From positions 16,762,007 to 16,826,006 of the forward strand of contig NC_083637.1 of assembly GCF_963576545.1 (NCBI RefSeq): a DNA stretch of 64,000 bases, given 5' to 3'. The notes beneath the pieces were generated by a model. The model saw only the letters and a program-made list of their open reading frames with translations. It had not been told where the DNA came from and made no database searches. Origin of the DNA: Limanda limanda (lineage: Eukaryota; Chordata; Actinopteri; Pleuronectiformes; Pleuronectidae). The stretch's first letter is position 1. Every line of letters begins with the position of its first letter. A program made the position numbers and the translations under genes. Positions 1-10,819 of the stretch are shown here, one piece after another.

Positions 1-31
1 TCATAGACATCAAAGGCAGCATCGACACATC

Positions 32-160
32 TCAGCTCTCCAGCGGCAGGCAGCGCTCTTTGGTGACGTGTTTGATTACGTCACTGTAGATCATCTGTCC
101 ATCATCGTATAAAGCCCGCCCTGACGATTTGATTGGTCTGAACCGCTTCGGTTCGATCAT
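32..160 (-). CDS. Possible small hypothetical ORF (42 residues), head-to-head with FIP1L1
   Basis: The minus strand carries a 42-codon ORF that starts MIEPKRFRPIK and ends LPLES before a TGA at 32-34. The frame stays open upstream of this ATG for about 600 bases, through the FIP1L1 5' region, so the true start is unknown. I do not recognise the protein. No good splice donor is visible before the stop, so this could be a small single-exon protein, the last exon of a gene whose earlier exons overlap the FIP1L1 5' end, or chance. Head-to-head placement would give it a bidirectional promoter with FIP1L1. In human the gene facing FIP1L1 is SCFD2, but this sequence does not look like the SCFD2 N-terminus. 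Confidence is low. Confidence 0.3.
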   Translation of the reverse strand: MIEPKRFRPIKSSGRALYDDGQMIYSDVIKHVTKERCLPLES

Positions 161-538
161 AGTTTCTCCCCAACGGAGCGATGCCAGACCGAACTTCCCG
201 AACTCAAATGTTCGTCTGGCCCCCAGGCTATGTCCAAACCATACACAGTAAATAAACTGCACATAAATAAAGACACTGTGATCCGAACGTTGAAGGAAGA
301 GACAGGTGCGCTGACTGTCCTCCGGGGAGCGCTGTGTTCGCCGCAGCCACACGGTGACCCCAGCGGGACAACCAGCAATCTCTTCCGGTCCCACGCTGAC
401 TCGCATTATTGTTGGTTTGTAGTCGCTTTTCCGCGCCGAAGAGAAGAATCGAGCGTGTGTATAAACATCCCGGAGCTCTGTTCGACACCCATCTGTCCGC
501 AGCTGCAGCCGGTCCACGGCTCCGTGTGCTAGCCGAAC
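161..538. promoter_or_regulatory. FIP1L1 promoter and 5' UTR region, possibly bidirectional
   Basis: This GC-rich stretch lies directly upstream of the FIP1L1 start codon at 539-541. It contains no convincing TATA box close to the gene, as is usual for a housekeeping promoter. The opposite strand has an open frame reading away to the left, so it may drive transcription both ways. The transcription start cannot be fixed from sequence alone. Confidence 0.45.
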
Positions 539-3500
539 ATGTCTGCGGAGGAGGCGGACAAAACCACCACCGCTGATGCCAGCGCCGGAGACGAGGAGGA
601 GGAATGGCTGTACGGAGGTAAAACACCAAAGTGCCCTTAAACCTCCGGTCCTCCTGGGGACGTGAACCAGGATATCACCTGCTCTCAGTATCTGCATTCT
701 CCCTGTAGCGTGAAGGGCTGCAGCAGGAGTTAGCATGGAAGCTAAGCTAGCAGCTAGCACCTAGCCGCTTTGGAGCTTTGCGACTTCTGGGTGTTTGTGT
801 CACGTTTGAGTGTTGAACCCTGGGAATAAAGGTGAGATACAAAGATGCAATGATTCACTTCGTTCTGTTTCAGATGAGACTGAGAGCAAGGACGAGGATG
901 AAGAGGCCAAACTGAACGCAGCAGTCAGGTGATTTCCGTCCACACTCAAAACACATGTTCACGTCCACTGCATCGAGTGGTGACAACTGTCAGAGAACAC
1001 AACACACTCCTCAGGACACACAACCACAGATAGACTGCACAGAACCCTTCAGTTTGACCTGTTTTCATTGTTACTATAGCTTTTACATGATACTTTATGG
1101 TATTTCAGTCTGTGTTTTTAATGGTTTTGTCTTTATTCTTTGCTCATTAATCAGTTGTTAAGAACTTTGAATTGCACTTATCTGTATGAAAAGTTTTCCA
1201 ATTGTTTGCACTTGTTTCTTTTCTTTCTCATGTATTTGACCTTTACGTGAAACAGCTTATGTACAATTGCAGTTTTACACTTTTTAATTTCAATTGATAT
1301 ATGATTGAATTATCAATATAGCGATCTCCATAGCTGCCAGAAAAGCCCCCCCCCCAAAAAATTGCCTTTTTAAGTTAATTTAATACAAATAGTCGTTCAA
1401 TTAAATGGATTTTACTGAATAATGTAAAATGAGCCTTATTTATATCTCTCAACTAACTAAACAAAATTGGAGGCATTCTTTGCTGTGTTTACAGATGTTA
1501 GCAAAGACCGGAATTATCTTTTAACTTCGGATTCAGTTCGGATGTCAAGCTGTAGCTTTTATTGAGCTATTTATAGAGAGATAACTTTGCTTGTTAAAAG
1601 TGGAAACTACTGGACTTGATACAGAGCAGGGGGGGTATAGGAGCTACAACCTAACATGCAGATATTGGTATGCAACATATCAATACCAGTGACTGTATCC
1701 TTCTAAAACACTTGTGTATATATACTGACATGTAGTTGCTGTTGCCTGAGGATGTCTGCTGTTTGCAGCTTGAAGCTTTATATTTAATACTTCATTGTAT
1801 CCACAGCGCACCTGCTGATGCTTCCACAGAGGATGATGCTGCTGCACACGCAACAGGAAATGGAGTGGCCTCTGAGGTAGGTCGCTTTCATGCACTCTTA
1901 CTGCACAAGTTGCAAAGTGTGCTTTATTCCTTTTTAAAAAATTTGTAAGCACACCCATACTTACCTCCCACCTTTGGGATCCCAGGCCACAGGGGAAGCA
2001 GCAGCTGAAGACGTGGACAGTGATAGTGACAGCGATGATGACGACGATGACGTCCGAGTCACCATCGGAGACATTAAAACCGGAGCACCACAATACACGT
2101 AGGTTTCATTTAAGAGATGTTTTTGTAGATTATAGGTCCAATTACTGGTTAGTTAGAATGAGCTACTAGTCAGATGGAATTTCACTGCAGCTACTGATTG
2201 GTAGTCTAACTAAATATGCTAAAAACAAAAGAAATAAGGTCTTTCATATAGTTTTCACACGTAATCTCAGGAAATCATCAAACCACCTTATTCTACATCA
2301 TGATGAAGTTTACCTTGGTAATACATTTACGTGATGGCCTCCCTAGATATCTTTTCTTGACCATTTAAAAGACAAAGGAAGGTAAAGTTTTGGTATGAAA
2401 GTTTTATTCAGAGTGAGCTTTGAACAAGATACTGTTTGTCCATCCTAGAACTTATGGAGCTGCTCCTGTAAATCTCAACATCAAGACAACAGGCTCCCGA
2501 CCTTATGGACAAGGTATGAGTAAATACTTTACACAGAGAATATGCTGTATGTGGTGTTCATGTCGAGTAACATATTTTGTTGTTTGATTTTTAGTGAATT
2601 CAAAGATGAAGGGAGTGGATCTTGATGCTCCTGGAAGCATCAATGGGGTTGCGGCTGTGGAGGCGGACATGGAGACATTTGAAGAGAAACCTTGGAGGAA
2701 GCCAGGTCTGTGTTTCTGCTTGTCACTCAATTTTTCAAACCAAACAAATAAAAACAATAATATAGTAATATCATCCTCCAGTCATATCAGTCAATTCTGT
2801 TTGCTGTATTTAAGTTGATACTGATAAAGAAATCCGTTATCTAGCATGTATAATATATCACAGGATTATTTTTTCTCTGTGTATGTAGGAGCGGATCTGT
2901 CCGATTACTTTAACTATGGCTTCAATGAAGACACGTGGAAGGCGTACTGTGAAAAACAGAAGAGGCTGCGTATGGGTCTGGAGGTCTCTACAGTCAGTTC
3001 AGGGACGAGCAAGATCACAGTAAGAAAATCCGATTCTCACATCGTCCCTTTTTCTCCTAACACTCCTTACATTTCACCAGATTTCTGTTTTCTTTGGAAG
3101 TCTCTCAATTGCATCAGGTGGTTGGAATAACAGCAGATTACATAATTATGAATGCAACCTTTTTTAAGTCAAATGAGCCCCGAAAATGATAACGTTAATT
3201 TTCATTTCTCATGTCTATCACCTATGCTTCTACAGAACATTATTGCAAAGTGGCAACTTCACAACAATGTTGTTTGTCTATATATTCAAGGTGGCTGCAG
3301 GGTCCTTAAGTCTTAAATTGTCTAAAGTCTAAACTGAATTTCTGGCCTTAAAGTCTTAAATATGTAAAAACTTTACGTACTAGGTCTTAAATACATTTTG
3401 GTAGGTCTTCATTATTTTTATCATTCACTTAACGCTACTTCTATCGACTTATAAAAGAAGTTTTTAGGGGAAAGAGATTTTTTCAATTCATATTTTTAGT

Positions 3501-6500
3501 GGGGTTATAAAATTAAAGATTATGAGGATTTCCCATTTTGTGTTCTAGTTCGTTATCAACGGTCCACATAATAGTTCTTTAAATAATAATGATGTATGTG
3601 ACTTTTATTATTATTTTCTTTACTCTTTGTGAATTTCATATTGTTTGTTAATAAGTTTATTTGTACAGCAGTTTTCAGTGCAAAGTGCTTCTCAAATAAA
3701 GTTATTATTCTTATAATCAACATATCTATTGTGATAAACTTATCTGGCTCGTTCTTAGGTTCAGCAAGGAAGGACAGGCAACGACAAAGACATATCCAGT
3801 TTGCCTGTTCATACCTCGAAGCCAGACTTCACGTCTCCCATCAACATGTATAAGACTACCATCAGCCAGGTCACCAGGTAAGTCTTCCGCTTTCTTATAA
3901 TAAAATGCACACATCCAGGTTTACTCATGGCTGGTCTGTGTCAGTATGAGTTGATTATTTTAGGGGAATCCATACTCTAAAAACATGAATCTGTTTATTT
4001 TTCTAATTCAACAGACACCTCCAGGATTACCAGAATCCCCGCGGTGAAAATAGGTATCCATCTCATGGGCTTTGTGTTTCTATGTTTTAAGGCCAATGTT
4101 TCTGTCATCTCCTTTACCCCCTGCCTTTTGTTTCAAAATGGTAGGATCTCTCCCCCTCAGTGGACCGGCCCGCCTGTTCCAGACATGTCCTATTATACGT
4201 AAGTTGGCAGTGCTTTGTCCCTACAAGGTGAAATTGGCCTGATTGGGAAAAATGTGCAGATGTTAGAAACAGCAGGGCCTGGTGTTTTTCCAAGGCTCCC
4301 TGTTTTGGGGTTCAGTGGTTGATGTGCACTTTAGTAAGAAAATGTCAAACTAGGTTTGAGATCAGTTACAATAGTTTCACCATTGCACAGGGAGCTCTGG
4401 GATGGTTATTTGTACATTGTAAAATGTAAGTTTTTATATTAGATACTATTAAAAAGAACAAATCAGACATTATTGCTATTCAGTAGCAGCCTAAAAAGTC
4501 CAGCATCATTAGTAGCTGTAATTGTCATCACGTTAGATATGTAATTTATATATAGAAATGATGTTGGTTGCTTACTGTGTGTGTGGTAACAGACAGTGTG
4601 TCAATGTGATTGTGTCCTTTGTATTGGATTGTGGTCAGTTCCTTCATATTTTTTTTTTCCACTACCAGGAAGAGCGGTGTCATAGATGTGATTGGTGGAC
4701 AGACGGCCACCATCAGCCGGGTGGAAGGACGACGCAGACACAACCTGGAGGGCAACAATATCACGGTAAGCCGAAGCGATGGTTGGTTTTTCATACCACG
4801 GCGCCTTTACTTACACACAAAAATAAAATCAGCTTTTACTTGTGTTGCGAACCTGGAGTTAGGTTTGGTTCACTTCCCCTGACTTCCACAGTTGGATTTG
4901 TAACTTCAGGGGGCATTGTAGATGTAATTTCCAACCAGGAAATTCAGATTTCCTAGTTCAGTTTGAATCCACCAGTTTTCTGTTTTCCTTTTCTGTGTGT
5001 TTTTTGTTTCTTTTGCTCTGGTGAATTATTTACCTCTCGCTTTGAGTTACACTGAAATGAAATAGTTCAGACTATGCGTGTTCTCACCCCGACCTCTCTG
5101 TCTGTGTGCAGGTGATCTCCGAACACTCCACGTCGGATGCTGAGCCCACTCCAGCTAAGATTCCCACCTTCTTCCCTCCAGGACCTCTTCCTCCGAACAT
5201 ACCCCCACCTCCATTTCTCCCTCCGCCGCCAAATGTCAGCACTGCACCCCCGCTCATCCCCCCTCCCAGTAGGTTCAACTGTCTCAGCTCCGCTCTGTCT
5301 TTTTTTTTGTACTTGCATGATTCGGTTTTATGTGTTGAAAACTGACTATTCAATTTGTATCTCCTTCCCCTCTTTCTTCCTCGCAGGGTTACCCATTACT
5401 GTCCCTCCGCCTGGGTTTCCTCCTCCACCTAGTGGGCCCCCACCTGCAATCATCCCCAATATGGACAGGTAACACATCTACACACAAGAAAACTAAAGCT
5501 TGAGCTACAGATCCATTTAAAATTCAACATAACTACATGAAATAATAGTGAAGATAATGGGATTTTTAGAATCGTATCATCAATTTCTGACTTAATTTGA
5601 ATATTGTACAACCACATTTATATATAAACAATGTTTTCCATTGTGAAATATTATTTTTAAGAGTGTCCTATAGACTTAAAAAGCACACAAGTCTGACCCA
5701 AGTAGTTGCAGTCCTGTTTAGCTTCCTAACATAATTGCATATGGACAAATAAACCTTCCAAAGCTAGACTTGATGTGAAAACAGAAACACACACTCTGAT
5801 GTACGGCAGCAACATGTAGTCTTTTCTCTGTTTCTACAGTGGCCACCCTGGAGGTTATGATGGACGCCCTGTTCCTCCGTATCCGTTCCCTCAAGGTGAA
5901 AAGCTTTGCAGCACAATCTGATTTCCTAACCCCAGCAACACAACAAATTGATATGTGTATATATTTTTGGAAAATATATACAAAACGTCTGTATATCTTG
6001 TTATTCACATACAGTTGTGACCACTTATAGTGATCAAAAAGCTTGGGACAGAATCGTTACTATACAAATAATGTTTGTTATCTGCTTATAGTCTTCATTT
6101 TAGGTATTTTCATACATGTTTGGACTGTAAAAACAGGCGAGTGCACAGTGTTACCTTTCCCTCTAGTTCCTGGAATATTATAAAGAAGCTAGGCAATTTG
6201 TTTATAGTTATCAACTCTTGGCCTGGGAAATGTTCACCATAAGCAGTTTCCACTGTAATTGGGTTTATTGTTCCTAAAGATTAAACGTGCATGTGCAGTG
6301 ACAACCATGTCCCTTCCCTTTCCTCAGGTGCTTACCCTCCACCGCTTGGAGGTGTGCCTCCTCCATGGCCCCCAATGATGGACAACTCGAAACCCTGGGA
6401 TTATTATCCTCGCCGAGAAGAAAAGAGGGAGAAGGACAGAGAGAGGCCCAGGGAGAGGACACATGAGCGGGAAAGAGAAAGGGAGCACAGTCCTTCAGCT

Positions 6501-7802
6501 ATGAGCTACACTAGGTGAGTTTACAAAGACACCAAATATGATAAACAAGGTGATGCTCAATGTTTCAAAGAATTATTTAGAGAATTTTTTGAGGTTGGAT
6601 TTGATCTGATCCACCAGATAAGTACAGCACTGATCCAGGTCTTATTTAGTGAATAAAGTTTCTCTCTTGACATGATGTAGTTACATTAAATAGTTCTTTA
6701 ACACCTTTATTTTGAAATCCATTTTCTACTATTAGTTGCATTAATTCACTCAACGTGCTGCCAACTGGGTTTTTAATGCCATATAAATCCCTGACCTCAT
6801 GTTACACGGCATAAATATGATTCTAATAAGTTTCACCCTATGAAGTTCATATTAGAAAATACACTGCTTTCAGGCAAGCACTGAAGTCTGGACATTTTCC
6901 CATATGTGACGCTAATGTCAGAGTCAGTTGATCTGGACATTTTCTGGAACTTTTCCCGCCAGAACCAGAGGAAGAGGTGCATTCAATGCATGCGTTTGGC
7001 GCCACCTCTTGCCTCAATGTTCTTGAACTGTTCCTGTTGTTGTGAAAGCATCTGACCCAGACAATCTCCTGCTGAGTTCATGTATGATAACAGCTGTACT
7101 CACAGACACAGGAAGATAAAATATCTGTGGATTTTCTGTAAAATTCCACCATGTGAATGTGATTCTTTGCTATGCATGCAATAACAATGCATTAAAGAGA
7201 AAGCTCATGTTCTTTCGAATTCCACAGCGACGAGGAGCGTTATCGTTACCGCGAGTACCAGGAGCGTGGTGGTTACGTAGAGCGCCATCGTGAGCGGACG
7301 AGTCGAGAGAAAGAGGAAAGACACAGAGAGAGGCGGCACCGAGAGAAAGAGGAGGGACGCCACAAGTCCTCTCGCAGGTAAACTAACACGAATAATAACT
7401 CAATGAAAAGATGCTCGACAAACTTTATATTTCTGGAACGGTACAGCAACATGTTTTCTGTCTTTTGTTTTGTCTCTTTCCACTTTGACCAAACCTTTGT
7501 GTGCTACCAAACACCTGTTCCTTTTGTTACTGGCACCACACTGTCTCTGTTATTCTCCTTTCCCTTGTGCCCCTTCTCCATTTCACTCCACCTTTTATTT
7601 TCTCTTCCCCCATTGATCTTCTTGCCTTCCCTCATCTAATCCTTCCCCTTGTGCTAGCAGCAGTAGCAGGAGGAGGCACGACAGCGAGGAGGGCGACAGC
7701 CACCGGAGGCACAAACACAAGAAGAGCAAGAGAAGCAAGGAGGGCAAAGAGCCGGGCGAGGAGATCAGCGCAGACCAAGAGAACCAGGAGACCATGGAGT
7801 AG
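539..7802 (+). CDS. fip1l1: Pre-mRNA 3'-end-processing factor FIP1 (FIP1L1), 17 coding exons
   Basis: FIP1L1 is a nuclear subunit of the cleavage and polyadenylation specificity factor; it binds U-rich RNA and poly(A) polymerase. Coding exons: 539-617, 874-928, 1807-1876, 1986-2098, 2449-2513, 2595-2705, 2889-3019, 3759-3877, 4015-4053, 4145-4198, 4669-4765, 5112-5268, 5387-5468, 5840-5895, 6328-6514, 7228-7377, 7661-7802. All phases join, giving 568 residues (human about 594). In order: an acidic N-terminus starting MSAEEADK, an Asp-rich run near residues 75-90, the conserved Fip1 motif [20 protein letters not shown] from about residue 165, a proline-rich middle (about 311-430), an Arg/Glu/Asp-rich region (about 430-520) and a basic tail ending QENQETME. 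The start ATG follows a GC-rich leader and matches the family N-terminus. The last acceptor is a NAGNAG site (7653-7660), so the exact first base of exon 17 is uncertain by three bases. Confidence 0.95.
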
Positions 7803-8335
7803 TGATGCCGCTACACGTCTTCACTCTCTCTCTCTGTCTCCCTCTGTCCATCCATTCCCCCACCAAGATGAGAGAGAGAGGAGGAAAACGAGAAGATGAG
7901 GGCTGACCAACAAAACCAGAAAGTTGCAGAGTGATCATGTGTCCTGTCACGCCCCTCTCCATCAGCCTCCATCCTCCCCCGCTGTCGTTCATCCTCACCA
8001 TCACTTCAAACAGAGAATTGATGAACCTCGGGGAGGTGGTGAAGGAGGGATGTTTGTCCTCTTTTCATCCATCGCTCCTTCTTTAGCTGACATCAATCTT
8101 CAGCCTCCACGTTTCTCTCCCAGATCTTTTCTCTCAGCGCGGCTGTAACAACTGTCCTGCTCAGAGATTTCACTGTGTAATCAGGACGATCAGAGGAATT
8201 TTCTCTTTTCCTGTCATTTGGTTTGTTTGTTGTCCTTTCTTTCTTGTAAAAAGACACCGTTAGAGAGCTGTCAGTCTAAGTTCAAGTAAAAAACATTTTT
8301 GATAAATTGGCTTTTTGTGGCTTTTTTTGAATAAA
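7803..8335 (+). other. fip1l1: FIP1L1 3' UTR with poly(A) signal
   Basis: The stretch after the stop codon is pyrimidine-rich and lacks coding character. AATAAA at 8330-8335 is the first canonical poly(A) signal, giving a 3' UTR of roughly 550 bases. Confidence 0.6.
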
Positions 8336-9549
8336 TACTCCAATAATTCTTCAGTTTCCCAGTAATGATTAATATTTATCTTTCACAGGCATTAAGTAAA
8401 TGTAGTGTAGTTACTATGCATTGAAGAAATATCTTAATATCATCCCGTACTCGAATATGAGTTTATATTTTTGCTATGTCTCTTGGATGATGGACCTTTC
8501 CAGTGCAGAATTCGAGTCAATGTTTAGAATGTAGCATGTTGAAAACAACCATAGTTCCGCCGATGTGCTGAACAGGCGGAAAATACAAAAATATCAACAA
8601 AAAGCAGAGAATAAATAGATGATACAAAAAGCAATACAATGTTAATCATCTTATACATAGTTGAGAATTAAAATATTGCTCATTATCAGAATTTTGTATC
8701 TGCAGGTTCTAATTAACTCCATCAGCTAAATGTCCATTTAACCCTCCAAAAATATAGAGATTGACTTTATCATAAACTCTGCACCTTATTTAGTAAAAAC
8801 GTACAAGTTTTTACTCTAAGCTAAGACTATTTCTTGAAAAGATCCTCCACAACAAGCTAGGACGTCATGCATGATTATAATTTTTTACTTAAATATGACC
8901 TTATTTCTAACATTTCATCGGTGAGTGAACTGTTGAAAATGTGACTAAAGGTAAATTCTCAGACACGTCACATGGCATCTTTGTCCTGTACACGTGCACG
9001 TGTTTAGTTAACGTTTGTGTGTTTTCAACATGTTCTCAAATGGTCACGTTTACGTATCTGAGGATCAACACGCAGAGCAGTTATCAGCAGGAGAGGTCAA
9101 AGCTCAAGTTCACTGCAAAATAATGTTTGATTTTAAAATACTGCAACAGAAAGGCCTTCTTTTCCTCGGCTGCAACCTATGAAGTAATTATATTTAATTT
9201 TAGGTATAATTTGGTGTGTTTCAACCTCTTATGTCCTCTCTATCAGGTGATCATCTTATAAAATCTTATAAAATGTGATGGATTGTTTTAGATTTAGCTA
9301 TTTCCAGTTTAAAGTATAAAGTAGCCACAAATAGCACCAGATTAAAACGCTCCCTTCATGTTAATGCATCAACCATGAGGCAGTCATAGTTTGACGAAGT
9401 GATGCCGGCTTCAGGTGCATCTGGCTTTTTCACGTTTTTCATCAGCACTTAGGCTATTGAGTTTAACCAGGCAGCTTGGAAACAGTAGTTTAATGACTGT
9501 CTCATTGATCTATATAATTATTTACTTTCTTATCAATTAATTATGTAAT
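8336..9549. other. Intergenic, no gene seen
   Basis: AT-rich unique-looking sequence between the FIP1L1 3' end and a dispersed repeat. Both strands have only short random frames, and no splice-bounded coding block or RNA gene was recognised. Confidence 0.5.
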
Positions 9550-9985
9550 TAGGGCCCGAACACCGAACAGTAGGAGACAGTGGGAGGCCCTATTCAAATT
9601 GTAGGATTGATTTAAAATCCCAGAGCCCCCTGGTGGCTACAGGAAATATCTTGTTTTTTGAACACACTTTGATGTATTCCTCCTAATCCACTGACCTCAA
9701 CCATGTCAAACTATCAAATGGGTCTTAGGGCATTGGTATTGTAGGTTTAAGATTACTGGGACCTTTCTTCAAACAACATATCAATGGTGTGGCATCAAAA
9801 TTGCTGTAACTTCCGTGTTCATGGGTCTTTCTCTCCAAACCACATTTGTGTACCAACAGCCCCCCTGCCCCCCTGCAGACATTCAGATGGTTGTTAGGAA
9901 TGGGCGTGGCAAAATAACTGACCAGCGCCACGTAAAGACAGCCCCTGCACCATGATTGGCCGACATGTACAAATATCTATAGGGA
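9550..9985. repeat. Probable dispersed teleost repeat
   Basis: The block opens with AGGGCCCGAACACCGAACAG and continues through a 'CCCCCTGGTGGCTACAGG' stretch. It resembles a dispersed 'gggcccgagcaccga' repeat that I know from fish genomes. Ends are not sharply defined and no terminal repeats or target duplication were found. The assignment rests on recall of the family, not on a second copy in this window. Confidence 0.35.
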
Positions 9986-10740
9986 CATGTGTTTTTTCAC
10001 AACACACATGTAAGTTTACCGGATAGATGTGCTAGACGAGACAGGAAGCCCGCCATTTTTGTCATATTTTCATTTTTTGTTTCATTAATTCATTTAATAG
10101 CAATTGATAGTGGGGGTATTTATTTGTTTTACCTTACATCTCCCTATTTTATACATTTCCTTAACATCATTTAAAATGAATTATGTATACATTTACTGTT
10201 GAAAACTTTGTCTTTATACACTTAAATACTTACCATTACTTTTTTCCACATCGTGACACTTAAATTTAACCCTTTTTTTGGGGCATTTATAAGAAATGCA
10301 TATAAATTAGGTAAATTAGTTTTACATTTTATCACGACCTCCACTTTATGTATGTTCGCACACATTAACACATCAAAACACACTAATGCTCACATCTCCA
10401 CATCTAATGTACTACAGGGTTGTTTCCCATGGAAATTGCACAATGTAAAAATATATTAATTGAATGAAAGCATGAGAAACGGTTTAAACCTTTTTTATAC
10501 TGATTGCGTGTGTTCATTAGTTTCATTGCACGATCAGAAAGGATTATGGGAGATTTAATAGAGGCCATTAACATTCATACAGTGTACAGCCTTAACAAAG
10601 CTCCTTGTTGTATTTGAATGGATCAAAATTCCTAACACAGGGTCAAAGTCTCCCTGCCCTCTCCCCCCCGGTGCTGTTTGCTCTGGTTACATGAACTCAC
10701 ACAGAAGAGAGTAGAGGCCTTGGATGAAGACATTTACCTG
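9986..10740. other. Intergenic, no gene seen
   Basis: AT-rich sequence upstream of lipocalin unit 1. No coding block, RNA gene or transposon end could be supported here. The last 100 bases probably include lipocalin control elements. Confidence 0.45.
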
Positions 10741-10748
10741 GAGACGAC

Positions 10749-10757
10749 ATAAAAAGG
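10749..10757 (+). promoter_or_regulatory. TATA-like box of lipocalin unit 1
   Basis: ATAAAAAGG lies about 70 bases before the first ATG of the lipocalin gene (10820). This is a suitable distance for a TATA element with a 40-base 5' UTR. The region between is purine-rich with repeated 'agagtagagg', as in a short leader. Confidence 0.5.
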
Positions 10758-10819
10758 GCCTCAACGCACAGGAGCCGCAGAAGAGAATCCTGAGGAGAAA
10801 AGAGAGTAGAGGCATCTAG

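Noticed and set aside
5084..5353. Gly-rich and Arg-rich minus-strand frames opposite FIP1L1 exon 12
   Set aside because: They are antisense shadows of the FIP1L1 proline-rich coding exon.
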